Below are positions 24,306 through 33,710 of a DNA stretch of 51,647 nt, one piece after another. The DNA is from Eubacteriales bacterium (lineage in GTDB: Bacteria; Bacillota; Clostridia; Christensenellales; CAG-138). The position numbers and the translations under genes were made by a program. Position 1 is the first letter of the stretch. The number at the start of each line of letters is the position of its first letter. The stretch is from NCBI GenBank assembly GCA_021372675.1, contig JAJFTZ010000027.1, positions 1-51,647 of the forward strand, written 5' to 3'. Below the pieces are notes generated by a model, which had not been told where the DNA came from, made no database searches, and saw only the letters and a list, made by a program, of their open reading frames with translations.

Positions 24306-25145
24306 TTATTTCATGCCCGTCATGGAAATACCCTTGATAAACTGCTTCTGGAAAAGGATGAATACGATCGCCGCGGGCACCATGATGAGCGCCGCCGCCG
24401 CCATGGTGGCAGAAAGGTTGGCCGAGTGCTGCGTGGAGAAATAGCTCAGCGCCAGCGGCAGCGTCATATGATCCGTGCTCGCGAGGTAGATCAAGGGGTT
24501 TAAATAGTCGTTCCAATATTCGAGGAAGGTGAAAATGGCGAGCGCGCCGAGCGCGGGTCTTATCTGCGGCAGCACGATCCTGAAATAGACCATGAAGTTG
24601 CCCGCCCCGTCTATTTTGGCGCTCTCCATGAGCTCGCGCGGTATCTCGTCGCAGAACTGCTTACATAGGTAGATGCCGAAGGCGTTAATGAACGCGGGGA
24701 GGATGAGCGCCCACAGCGAATCGTAAAGCCCTATGCCGTCGATCAAAATGAAGGTGGTGATCATCGTCACCTGCGCGGGCACCATCATGGTGAACAGCAA
24801 AAGCGCAAACAGAAGGCTTTTGCCGCGAAACTCGAAGCGCGAAAAGGCGTAGCCGACCAGAGAACTCGTAAAAAGCACCACCAGCGTATTGACGCAGGTG
24901 ACGATCAGGGAGTTTTTCAGCCACGAGAAAAAGGGCGAGTCGGTCAGCACCTTTTTATAGCCGTCCAGCGTAAACTCTTGAGGCAGCAGGTGCGAGGAAT
25001 CCACCAGCGTTTCCTTGGTGGTTTTGAAGGAGTTCGACAGCATCCACAGGTACGGCACAACGATGACGATGGCCGCCGCCATGAGGATGGCGAAGATGAT
25101 GGCGCGGATCCTGAAATCGCGCCGAATGGCATTGCTTTTTTTCAT
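24306..25145 (-). CDS. CUT1 sugar ABC permease, MalG type
   Basis: Permease of 279 residues with about six helices. The N-terminal helix PYLWMLSNSFKTTKETL and the EAA loop ELMESAKIDGAGNFMVYFRI followed by VLPQIRPALGALAIFTFLEYWND are typical of MalG-like subunits of oligosaccharide importers. Start: ATG at 25145, 2 bp after its partner permease, behind GGGAG. No ATPase gene lies in this operon; CUT1 importers of this kind often share a distant MsmK-type ATPase. Confidence 0.9.
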   Translation of the reverse strand: MKKSNAIRRDFRIRAIIFAILMAAAIVIVVPYLWMLSNSFKTTKETLVDSSHLLPQEFTLDGYKKVLTDSPFFSWLKNSLIVTCVNTLVVLFTSSLVGYAFSRFEFRGKSLLFALLLFTMMVPAQVTMITTFILIDGIGLYDSLWALILPAFINAFGIYLCKQFCDEIPRELMESAKIDGAGNFMVYFRIVLPQIRPALGALAIFTFLEYWNDYLNPLIYLASTDHMTLPLALSYFSTQHSANLSATMAAAALIMVPAAIVFILFQKQFIKGISMTGMK

Positions 25146-25147
25146 GC

Positions 25148-26029
25148 TCAATACTCCCAATCCACCCTGCTGAACCGCTGCTGCACGATGGTCACGATCA
25201 CGATGATCAAAAGAAGCGCCATGGAGATCGCTGCCGCATAGCCCATCTCCTTGTAGATAAACGCGGTTTTGTAGATGTAGCTCGTCAGCACAAGGCCGGA
25301 ATTTTGCGGCCCGTCCTTAAGCGCCAGCACATTGAACTGCGCAAACATTTGGAAATGGGAAATGAGCGTCATCAGCGACACAAAGGTCATTGTGCGGCCG
25401 AGGAGCGGCAAGGTGATCTTGGAAAACGCGCGCCAGCGGCCTGCGCCGTCGAGCTGCGCCGCTTGGTACAGTTCCTCAGGTATGCCGTCGATGCCCGCCG
25501 AAAAGAGGATGGTGTTATAGCCGATGTCCGCCCAGATCGTAAAGATGACGACCGAAAGCATCAGGTAGCGCGCGTCGCCTATCCAAGAGATCGCCTCGCC
25601 GCCGAAGAGGATCAAAATGGCGTTGGCGAGCCCCCCCTTGGTCTGGTAGATGCTGCGCGCCCACACCACCGACGAGGCCACGAGCGGCGCCATACACGGC
25701 AAAAACACGATCATGCGGAAAAAGCTGCGGCTCTTGTTGGACTTAAGCTGGCTGATGAGCGTCGCCGTAGCCAACGATATCGCGAGATTGAGCGCTACGG
25801 TGACGAACGTGAACACGAGCGTGTTCTTGAGCGCCACAAAAAAAGTGCCGTCCCTGAGGAGCGCGGCGTAGTTTTGAAGCCCCACGAAGCGGTTATCCCG
25901 CTGTAAGGGGTTATATTCCATAAACGAGATCGCGCCCGTTCCGAAGATGGGAAGCAGCAGGAAAAGAAATATCTGCAAAAACGCGGGTACCAGCACGATC
26001 AGGAGAAATTTTCGGTTGCTTTTTTTCAT
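25148..26029 (-). CDS. CUT1 sugar ABC permease, MalF type
   Basis: Permease of 293 residues with six predicted helices. The start FLLIVLVPAFLQIFLFLLLP and the EAA loop ELYQAAQLDGAGRWRAFSKI before TLPLLGRTMTFV fit MalF-like subunits. Start: ATG at 26029 behind GGAGACTGTTCG. It follows the binding-protein gene after a 60-bp gap that holds a GC-rich hairpin. Confidence 0.9.
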   Translation of the reverse strand: MKKSNRKFLLIVLVPAFLQIFLFLLLPIFGTGAISFMEYNPLQRDNRFVGLQNYAALLRDGTFFVALKNTLVFTFVTVALNLAISLATATLISQLKSNKSRSFFRMIVFLPCMAPLVASSVVWARSIYQTKGGLANAILILFGGEAISWIGDARYLMLSVVIFTIWADIGYNTILFSAGIDGIPEELYQAAQLDGAGRWRAFSKITLPLLGRTMTFVSLMTLISHFQMFAQFNVLALKDGPQNSGLVLTSYIYKTAFIYKEMGYAAAISMALLLIIVIVTIVQQRFSRVDWEY

Positions 26030-26057
26030 CGAACAGTCTCCGTCGCATGGGGGAGGG

Positions 26058-26083
26058 GGGCGGGCGAAACGTCTCGCCCGCCC
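26058..26083 (-). other. GC-rich hairpin after the CUT1 binding-protein gene
   Basis: GGGCGGGCGA pairs perfectly with TCGCCCGCCC (10 bp) around a 6-base loop, with no T-run. On the minus-strand transcript it stands right after the binding-protein stop, like the hairpins after the other two binding-protein genes of the window. Confidence 0.6.
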
Positions 26084-26089
26084 GGCAGG

Positions 26090-27382
26090 TTACATTTCCG
26101 AAAGCTTCGTTTCGAGCGCCGCCATCGCGTCGTCGACGCTCGCATAAATGCCGCCCGTGCAGTAGTCGAGGAACACCTCGTTGATGATCTCCTTGAACTG
26201 GTCGGTGTTGAAGTAGCCGATAAACTGCGCCTTGTCGAGAATGCCTACGAGCGGCTCCGCGTACGGGGATTGCTCGAGGTACTCGGCGCTCTGCGCGACC
26301 GATTTTTTAGCGGGTATCTGGCCGCAGGCGACGTTGTTCTGCATGATGACGCCGTCCGAGAAGAAATAGTCGAGGAAGCGGAACGCCGCGTCCTGTTTGG
26401 AGCTCGAGGCGTTGACCGCAAACGCCCAGCCGGTCTCCGCCGCGAAGGCGGCCTTTTCACCGTACCACGGCATGGGCGCATAGCTGAAGTCCTGGCCATA
26501 GGTCAGCCCGAAGGTGGAAACGCCCTCCGCGATCGACCACGGGCCGCGGGGCACGAACACGGCCTGATCCGCGAACAGCTGCTGGTAGCCCTCGAGGCCG
26601 CTGTCGTCCGTAAGGCCGGAAAGATCGGTAACGCCCTCCTTGAGCACGAGATCGGCAAGCGCGGAAAACGCCCGCTTCGCCTCAGCGCTCGTGAAGTTGA
26701 AGCCGCCGTCCGCATTGAGGTAGTTGGCGCCCTGCGAAAGGATCATAGAGGTGAACAGGTATGGCACGCCGTCCCAGCCAACGAAATCGAAGCCCTTGGT
26801 GGTCATGATGCCGTTTTCGCTCACCGCGGCCATTTTCGCCTCGGCAATCAGCGCATCCCAAGTGGTGGGAACGGTAAGATTGTCCGCCGCAAGGAGCTTG
26901 TTGTTGACGAGAAGCCCGCCGCATTCGATGTTGAACTCCATCGGCACGCCGTAAAGCTTGCCATCGTACTCGAGCGCGCCGTAGGTGCAGGGGTACGCGT
27001 CGTTGCGGATCTCGGTAGCCATGGCGTCCGGCATAGCGGCAAGCGCGCCGGTCGAGGCGTAATCGACACCCCAGCCGCCCCATATCTCGTAAACGTCGGC
27101 GCCGCCGCTCTTGGAGATCAGCGAGGTCTGCACCTTGGATTCGAACTCATCGTAGGGGAAGAACTCGTACTTGATCTTGATATCCGGGTTTTCCGCCATA
27201 AACGCGTCCGCGATCGCCCGGTAGGAGATGTTCCAGGATTCCTCCTGATGGCCCCAGATGACCAGTTCTACCTGATCGCCGCCGGTGGCGGGCTCATCCG
27301 CAGTGCCGGGCGCGGCCGGGGAGCAGGCGGCTAAGCTCAGGGCGAACGCAAGGGCGAGTACAAGGCTCAATAGCTTCTTCAT
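26090..27382 (-). CDS. CUT1 substrate-binding lipoprotein (family 1)
   Basis: Lipoprotein of 430 residues. The signal peptide ends with lipobox LAAC, Cys20 being lipidated. The family 1 body has LVIWGHQEESW near residue 40, EIWGGWGVDYAS, VPMEFNIECGGLLVNNKL, FVPRGPWSIAEG and a C-terminal AVNASSSKQDAAFRFLDY. Such proteins bind di- to oligosaccharides. Neighbours (GH4, AgaS, GatZ) suggest an alpha-galactoside or a galactosamine-containing sugar. Start: ATG at 27382 behind AGGAGGAATCGACGG. Confidence 0.9.
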   Translation of the reverse strand: MKKLLSLVLALAFALSLAACSPAAPGTADEPATGGDQVELVIWGHQEESWNISYRAIADAFMAENPDIKIKYEFFPYDEFESKVQTSLISKSGGADVYEIWGGWGVDYASTGALAAMPDAMATEIRNDAYPCTYGALEYDGKLYGVPMEFNIECGGLLVNNKLLAADNLTVPTTWDALIAEAKMAAVSENGIMTTKGFDFVGWDGVPYLFTSMILSQGANYLNADGGFNFTSAEAKRAFSALADLVLKEGVTDLSGLTDDSGLEGYQQLFADQAVFVPRGPWSIAEGVSTFGLTYGQDFSYAPMPWYGEKAAFAAETGWAFAVNASSSKQDAAFRFLDYFFSDGVIMQNNVACGQIPAKKSVAQSAEYLEQSPYAEPLVGILDKAQFIGYFNTDQFKEIINEVFLDYCTGGIYASVDDAMAALETKLSEM

Positions 27383-27397
27383 TCCGTCGATTCCTCC

Positions 27398-28723
<1,326 letters not shown>

Positions 28724-28754
28724 AGGATGCCTTCCATCGCTGAAGTTTTGTTTG

Positions 28755-28763
28755 TTTAGTAAA
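28755..28763. promoter_or_regulatory. Candidate LacI operator half on the GH4 side
   Basis: TTTAGTAAA is a perfect inverted repeat with one central base. It lies 32 bp from the GH4 start, downstream of that promoter. The matching palindrome TTTACTAAA lies in front of the regulator gene at 28877-28887. Confidence 0.5.
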
Positions 28764-28796
28764 ATATTTGATCTGTTATTCGCTTGTGCTGGTTAC

Positions 28797-28825
28797 ATTT
28801 TACCTTCACTTTGTCGATTTGTAAA
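28797..28825 (-). promoter_or_regulatory. Predicted promoter of the GH4 operon
   Basis: On the minus strand TTTACA (28820-28825) and TAAAAT (28797-28802) are 17 bp apart, upstream of the GH4 start at 28723. Confidence 0.5.
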
Positions 28826-28847
28826 GCCTTTAAAGAAAATTCGCCCC

Positions 28848-28876
28848 TTGCAATTTATGCCGCTTTTCGCTATAAT
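28848..28876 (+). promoter_or_regulatory. Promoter of the LacI-family gene
   Basis: TTGCAA (28848-28853) and a perfect TATAAT (28871-28876) are 17 bp apart. The palindrome GTTTACTAAAC begins at the very next base, so binding there would block transcription. Confidence 0.75.
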
Positions 28877-28887
28877 GTTTACTAAAC
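28877..28887. promoter_or_regulatory. Candidate LacI operator on the regulator side
   Basis: GTTTACTAAAC is a perfect 11-base palindrome at the expected transcription start of the regulator gene. It resembles the palindrome at 28755-28763, 122 bp away. Two sites in the shared divergent region suggest looping or dual control (inference). Confidence 0.6.
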
Positions 28888-28900
28888 AGGAGGAGAGAGC

Positions 28901-29914
28901 ATGGCGAACATTCGGGAGGTCGCGCGGGAGGCGGGCGTTTCCATCACCACGGTATCGAGGATACTTTCCGGCGACGCGGGCTTTAAAGCCACGGCGCTGA
29001 CGCGGCAAAGCGTAGAGGAGGCGGCACAGCGGCTGGGCTACGCCCGCAATTCGCGCCGACCGAAGAAGGAACGCATCCGGCTCGGCTGCATTTTGGCGCT
29101 GACCGCCGAAAAGTATTCCGATCCCTTCTTCATGGCCATCCTCGCCGCCCTGGAGGAGGAATGCGACCGGCAGGGCGCGGTCATTTCCGTGATACGCAAT
29201 TATAACGAACTCAAAAATCCTGTGGTGATCGAGGAGCTCTTCCGCGCCGGGCTTTCCGGCGTCTTTCTGATGGAGCGCGTGCCCAAGGCTATGCTCGACC
29301 ATATCGGGGCCAACATCCCCAACATTGTGTTCATCGATAACGACGAGGCGGATTATCAGTTCGACGGCGTGGGCTTCGATCACAGCGAAGCGAATTGGAA
29401 GGTGATGCGCTGCTTGATCGACCATGGCTACAGGCGCATCGCTATTATGAGCGGCAGCTCGCCCAACGAGCCGTTTTCCGATTCCATCCGTCTTGTCACC
29501 TACCGCGAGGCACTGCGCCGCGCGGGGCTTTTTTACGATGAATCGCTCGTGAAGGACTGCGCGTGGGACCTCAACCTGTGCGCCGCCCAGACGCGGGAGC
29601 TGATATCGCTAAAGTCGCCGCCGGACGCGATCTTCGCGGGCAGCGATTCCCTCGCCTCCGCTATCTTGGGCGCGCTCTACGCCATGGGGCTTCGCTGCCC
29701 GGACGACGTGGGCGTGATCGGCTTCAACAACATCAATTTGAGCGCGCATCTGGCGCCTCCGCTGACCACGATCGGCATCCCCACGCATGAGATAGGCGTT
29801 GCCGCCGTGCAGCGGCTGATGGATATGATTCAAGGGCGCGGCGGCTGCAAGCGGAAGATACTTTTCCCTACGGAGCTGATCATGCGCGCATCCTTAAGGG
29901 AGGCCAACGAATGA
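28901..29914 (+). CDS. LacI-family transcriptional regulator
   Basis: Regulator of 337 residues. The N-terminal helix-turn-helix reads NIREVAREAGVSITTVSRIL with a hinge helix near residue 50; the periplasmic-binding-protein-like sensor domain starts at RLGCILAL and contains NNINLSAHLAPPLTTIGIP near the C terminus. Start: ATG at 28901 behind AGGAGGAGAGAGC. It overlaps the kinase gene by 4 bp (ATGA) and is divergent from the GH4 operon, so it probably controls both sides through the paired palindromes. Confidence 0.92.
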   Translation: MANIREVAREAGVSITTVSRILSGDAGFKATALTRQSVEEAAQRLGYARNSRRPKKERIRLGCILALTAEKYSDPFFMAILAALEEECDRQGAVISVIRNYNELKNPVVIEELFRAGLSGVFLMERVPKAMLDHIGANIPNIVFIDNDEADYQFDGVGFDHSEANWKVMRCLIDHGYRRIAIMSGSSPNEPFSDSIRLVTYREALRRAGLFYDESLVKDCAWDLNLCAAQTRELISLKSPPDAIFAGSDSLASAILGALYAMGLRCPDDVGVIGFNNINLSAHLAPPLTTIGIPTHEIGVAAVQRLMDMIQGRGGCKRKILFPTELIMRASLREANE

Positions 29915-30873
29915 AGCTTTATCTTGGGATCGACGGGGGAGGCACCAAAACGGCCTTTGCCATTTGCGGCGCCGCGGGGCGGGTTCTTGCGGAAGGTTTA
30001 CAGCCCACCAGCCATTACATGCAATGCGGGCTCGGCGGCGTAACGCGCACGCTTGCGGCGGGGCTACAGGACGTCTGCGGGAAAGCGGGCGTCGGGCCCG
30101 GTGACATCGCCTTCGCGTTCGCCGGCTGCGGCGGCTACGGTGACGTGGAGGCCGACAAAGCCCCCATCCGCGCGGCGGTGAAAGCCGCGCTCGGGGATAT
30201 CCCGCACGCGGTCGGCAACGATTGCGAAAACGCGCTCGCGGGCTCTTTGGCGGGCGCGCCCGGCATCAACATCATCGCCGGCACCGGCTCCATGGGCTTC
30301 GGGCGAAACGCCGCGGGCGAAAGCATGCGCTGCGGCGGGTGGCACCACGCCATCGGCAGCGACGAGGGCAGCGGCTACTGGATCGGCCTCCGGCTTCTGC
30401 AGGACTTTACGAAGCAGAGCGACGGCCGCTATGAAAAAACGCCGCTGTACGGCGCGGTCAGGGGAGCGCTTTTCCTTGCCGCGGACGGCGACGTCATCGC
30501 GCGCGTCGTGCGTGAATGGAAGCTTGATCGCTCGCGGATCGCCGCGCTTTCTCCCATCGTTTCCGCGCTTTATGACCAAAATGACCCTTATGCCAAGCGC
30601 ATCCTTGCCGATGCGGCGCAGGAACTCGCGAGCATCGCGCGCGCCATCCGCGAAGGGCTCCGCTTGCCCGACGCTACATCCGTAAGCTGTACGGGCGGCG
30701 TTTTCAAAATGGGCGAGCGCATCCTCGCGCCGTTTCGCGCGGCGCTCGAAAAAGACGGTATGCGCCTTTCTATGCCCCTGCTGCCGCCGGATCGCGGCGC
30801 GCTCATCCTTGCGATGCAGCTTGACGGCGCTCAGCTTGGCGAAGCCGTGCTCGCGCGGCTTCGCCAAAGGTGA
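29911..30873 (+). CDS. BadF/BcrA-type ATPase family sugar kinase (N-acetylhexosamine kinase-like)
   Basis: Protein of 320 residues with the actin-like ATPase fold: phosphate-1 GIDGGGTKT (6-14), phosphate-2 GTGSMGFG (about 125-132) and adenosine motif CTGGVFKMG near residue 265. The family includes N-acetylglucosamine kinase. Co-transcribed with the LacI gene, it would phosphorylate the (amino)sugar freed by GH4 so that AgaS can act. An acetylated sugar would also need a deacetylase, which is not in the window. Confidence 0.85.
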   Translation: MKLYLGIDGGGTKTAFAICGAAGRVLAEGLQPTSHYMQCGLGGVTRTLAAGLQDVCGKAGVGPGDIAFAFAGCGGYGDVEADKAPIRAAVKAALGDIPHAVGNDCENALAGSLAGAPGINIIAGTGSMGFGRNAAGESMRCGGWHHAIGSDEGSGYWIGLRLLQDFTKQSDGRYEKTPLYGAVRGALFLAADGDVIARVVREWKLDRSRIAALSPIVSALYDQNDPYAKRILADAAQELASIARAIREGLRLPDATSVSCTGGVFKMGERILAPFRAALEKDGMRLSMPLLPPDRGALILAMQLDGAQLGEAVLARLRQR

Positions 30874-30893
30874 ATCGGGGTCGGAATAAGGAA

Positions 30894-31016
30894 GTATCAA
30901 ATCGAGCATTGGCCAGCGTTTAAAGTGGCCGGAATTGTGAACAGGATCAAAACCGAGATGAAACGGAAATATCGCCGCAAAAATTGTCTGGACTTTGCGG
31001 ATAAGCCTAAATAGCA
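30894..31016 (+). pseudogene. Possible GyrI-like domain remnant
   Basis: The frame reads YQIEHWPAFKVAGIVNRIK and stops at TAA 31008-31010. The opening resembles the first strand of GyrI-like effector-binding domains (Y-x-I/V-x-x-x-P-A-F-x-V-A-G). No upstream start or ribosome site and no later part of the domain are present, so it is read as a fragment. Confidence 0.3.
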
Positions 31017-31142
31017 TTGCCGGCTGTTGCAACGATTGAGGAAGTTGCAAAGCGCAAGAAACGCGGCAAGGGTAAAATGCCGGGCAAAAAGCTATTTGAG
31101 GCATTGGATTTATCTCGCATTTTTGAGAAATGCGGCATCTGA
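31017..31142 (+). other. Short unassigned reading frame
   Basis: A frame of 41 codons from TTG 31017 to TGA 31142 encodes a Lys/Arg-rich stretch (AKRKKRGKGKMPGKKLFEAL) ending in FEKCGI. No ribosome site is evident. It may be a tail of a decayed gene; I cannot name it. Confidence 0.2.
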
Positions 31143-31162
31143 TTTCTTCGCCGCCTTGCGCG

Positions 31163-32248
31163 CTATTTCTTTATTCCTAACTCCACCAGCTTTATATAAT
31201 GGGCAATATCTTCTATTTGGGGTTCAAAATAGAACGGCGCGTTACAGCAGCCGCAGCGCCAGTAGTCGGTTCCGTCCAGACGGTAGCGCACGCCGCTTTT
31301 GCATAGGCCGTTGCGCCGGTTTGCGCAGCCCTCGTCGCTGCTTAAAAATATCTGCTTAACCGAGTTCGGACATCCCTGCAAATACTCCAAGCATTTTTCG
31401 GCGTTCCTAATCCGCAAATACAGCCTAAGCGTTGATTTCCATGATAAAAGCCAGAAATGATAGGCGCCTTTCGCCTGCATTTCCCTTTGCGTAGAATAAT
31501 AAGCGTACCCGACGCCCTCATTCCAGCTCCTTTCGTGTCCGAGATAGCCAAGGTTTCCAAGCGCCTTATCCAATGCGTAAACAAAATCCCGCTCCCGCCC
31601 TGTATGCATTTGATCCGCAACGATATCCGCGCCGTTTCCGTAGTTGGCCTCCGAAAGCCCATCCTGAAACAGCCTGTAATGGCAGGTCAAAAAATCGCGG
31701 CGGCGGCCCAGCCGTTCGGCTTTTTCCGCCATTTGCTTCAGTACGGCAAGAACCCAGCGATTGTCGGGATAGCTTATGGTAATGCCGTCCGCGGCCTTTG
31801 GAATTTTATAATCCTTCAAACCGGCGCATATAAAACCGTAATCCCGCAACCTTTCAAACAGCAAATGCGAATTCTTCACATCGTTGACGGTTTTAAATTT
31901 GGCCGCGTCAAGGATGAAACCATGGCCCGTCATCTGTCCGGATACGAGGACATTGTAAAGAAATATAAAAAAACGGTGAGGCGCGTTTCTCGCTTCTCTC
32001 GCCTGCGGCGAAAAATAACCGTATTCGTCCCGTTTGTATAGGGGCAATCCGAAAGAATCCGGATGCTTCGCCATATCCTCGTACAAAAGGGCAAACATGG
32101 CCCAAATTTGCCGGAACGCCGAAGCAAACTCCTCCTTATCCATGGCTGTTAGAAAATCACCATGGACGCTAATTTCCTCAGGCAACGGGACGAGCTCGTT
32201 GCGCCTGATCGCCGCCCATTCTTCTATCCAATACAAATTGCCGCTCAA
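31163..32248 (-). CDS. Unknown protein, coupled to a MerR-type regulator
   Basis: Soluble protein of 361 residues without signal peptide or membrane helix. I do not recognise the family. The C-terminal part has a Cys-rich block: SSDEGCANRRNGLCKSG, then DYWRCGCCNAPFYF, which could form a zinc knuckle or ribbon. The middle is helical and rich in aromatic residues (YAYYSTQREMQAKGAYHFWL). Start: TTG at 32248 overlapping the MerR stop as TTGA, with AAGGAAG 8 bases upstream; an in-frame GTG at 32257 has no usable gap to that ribosome site. Tight coupling to a ligand-sensing MerR regulator suggests that it acts on, or responds to, the same ligand. Confidence 0.75.
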   Translation of the reverse strand: MSGNLYWIEEWAAIRRNELVPLPEEISVHGDFLTAMDKEEFASAFRQIWAMFALLYEDMAKHPDSFGLPLYKRDEYGYFSPQAREARNAPHRFFIFLYNVLVSGQMTGHGFILDAAKFKTVNDVKNSHLLFERLRDYGFICAGLKDYKIPKAADGITISYPDNRWVLAVLKQMAEKAERLGRRRDFLTCHYRLFQDGLSEANYGNGADIVADQMHTGRERDFVYALDKALGNLGYLGHERSWNEGVGYAYYSTQREMQAKGAYHFWLLSWKSTLRLYLRIRNAEKCLEYLQGCPNSVKQIFLSSDEGCANRRNGLCKSGVRYRLDGTDYWRCGCCNAPFYFEPQIEDIAHYIKLVELGIKK

Positions 32249-33186
32249 TCCGCACACTTCCTTTCAACGATCGGAACGAAGACATCCATTAAGTGATAGC
32301 CCGTTTTCTCTTGGAAGATCGGAGGCGTAACGATATGCCCCATATCATAACGCTCGTTCGCATCGTTTCTACTGTTTGCCGGTTCAAAGAATTCGTTTTC
32401 CTCCGCCCATTTATGGATCAGGCGGTTTACCTTGTTTATTTCATCCCCGTCAACGGCCGTCGCTACCGCATAAAGCCCGCCGGGAAAATTGAAAACTTCG
32501 TAGCCGTTGGTATCGGATAACCCGTCCGGTATCGCAAAAAGCCACTCAAAGCAGTTGAGTTTTTCATTGTACCACAAAAAGTCACGGGGAAAGATACTGC
32601 TCCCCGTATCGACGCCGCTCCACCACCTGTCGAATTCATCCAGATCGCCATTCCCGGAGCGGGCCATCTTAAGCGGGGGGATATAAACCACCCTGATGTC
32701 CGGCATTTTTTCCAGCTTTGCCGCGACGTTGAGCAATTGATTGACGGGGGACGGATTGCCGTCGTAAGCAACGCCGGTAAGCTGCCGCTCAAGCACTTTC
32801 GCTTTTTCGTAGAGCAGCTTAACATCCGAATCGCTATGAAAATCCGACTGCTGGATTTGTTTGATAAAATCGAGGACAACACCTTTGAGCTCATGCAAAA
32901 GTGCGACTTCCTCGTCGATGTTGCTCACCTTATTGCTCAATACTTCAAGGACCACTTCAGAGCCGCTTGCCGAAAAAATCCGCGCGATGTCCTTTATGCT
33001 TATATTCAGCTTTCGCAAAATAAGGATTTGTTCGAGCCGCTTTATCGAGGCTTCATCGTACACGCGGTAAGCGTAATTCTCGCTCCTTGCGCTTTTCATT
33101 AGCCCCATGTCCTCGTAATACTTCAAGGCGCGCGTTGAAATATCGTATTTCAGCGATACTTCACGGACTTTGGTCAAATTGCCCAT
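32245..33186 (-). CDS. MerR-family regulator with GyrI-like effector-binding domain
   Basis: Regulator of 313 residues. The N-terminal MerR helix-turn-helix has VREVSLKYDISTRALKYYED and YRVYDEASIKRLEQIL (about 5-75), then a dimerisation helix with KLNISIKDIARIF, and a C-terminal domain from about residue 155 with PDIRVVYIPPLKMA and FPGGLYAVATAV, which fit a BmrR/GyrI-like ligand domain. Start: ATG at 33186 with AGGAG 8 bases upstream; the GTG 6 bases earlier is too close. A perfect palindrome at 33228-33242 upstream may be its operator. It likely controls its own operon with the unknown gene downstream. Confidence 0.87.
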   Translation of the reverse strand: MGNLTKVREVSLKYDISTRALKYYEDMGLMKSARSENYAYRVYDEASIKRLEQILILRKLNISIKDIARIFSASGSEVVLEVLSNKVSNIDEEVALLHELKGVVLDFIKQIQQSDFHSDSDVKLLYEKAKVLERQLTGVAYDGNPSPVNQLLNVAAKLEKMPDIRVVYIPPLKMARSGNGDLDEFDRWWSGVDTGSSIFPRDFLWYNEKLNCFEWLFAIPDGLSDTNGYEVFNFPGGLYAVATAVDGDEINKVNRLIHKWAEENEFFEPANSRNDANERYDMGHIVTPPIFQEKTGYHLMDVFVPIVERKCAD

Positions 33187-33710
33187 AGGCACAACTCCTG
33201 TCTTGGTCTGTTATACCATAATAAAGCGCGACGCAACGTCGCAGTCAATAGGTTTTGCTGTAATTTCAGAACAACAACAAACGAACATAAAAACCCCGAC
33301 TCTTTTATCCAAAACCAAAATCCCTGTTTTGTCAATGGTATCTGAGTAAAAGGCGCGGCTTGCCGGGTGACGCCTTATCTTTTCCCGCGCATTCCGCCGC
33401 GTCCCCTTTCCGCAAAAAGCCCTGCTCGCCGCCGGCCCCTGCGGCCTGGTGAGATCGTACCGGGCGGGGCGGGGTGGCCCCCGGCAGGGGGCGCCACCAC
33501 GCCGTGCGGGGCCCGTGGCCCTGCACGGGCGCCGGGCTTGTGGTTGCCGGAGCAAGGGCAAAACAGAGCTGTCGCGAAGCGAAGCGGCGGACACGGCGGG
33601 CGGATCGACCGTCCTAAGGCAATGGATATGCCACAAGATTCCGGGCAATATAAATTCGCTTGTTTAGGCAATTGAACCCGGCCATTCCGGCGGGTTTTGG
33701 AGGGTAAACG
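33187..33710. other. Gene-free stretch with AT-rich promoter part and GC-rich hairpin block
   Basis: 33187-33360 is AT-rich and holds the MerR promoter region. 33400-33610 is extremely GC-rich with stacked hairpins (33473-33498: GGTGGCCCCC with GGGGGCGCCACC; 33504-33526: GTGCGGGGCC with GGCCCTGCAC). Open frames cross the block, but their composition is low-complexity and none has a supporting ribosome site. I cannot assign it; a structured RNA or a dispersed repeat are options. Confidence 0.45.
33228..33242. promoter_or_regulatory. Palindrome upstream of the MerR gene
   Basis: GCGACGCAACGTCGC has perfect 6-bp arms around CAA and lies about 45 bp before the MerR start. MerR proteins bind such dyads between -35 and -10; on the minus strand TATAAC is nearby at 33209-33214. 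Confidence 0.4.

Noticed and set aside
26270..27334. Long plus-strand open frame opposite the CUT1 binding-protein gene
   Set aside because: The minus-strand lipoprotein with signal peptide and family landmarks is clearly the real gene; the opposite frame is Arg/Gly-rich without motifs.
33615..33640. Resemblance of ACCGTCCTAAGGCAA to the I-CeuI homing site of 23S rRNA
   Set aside because: Only the short core is alike, other positions differ and no rRNA sequence surrounds it; chance similarity.
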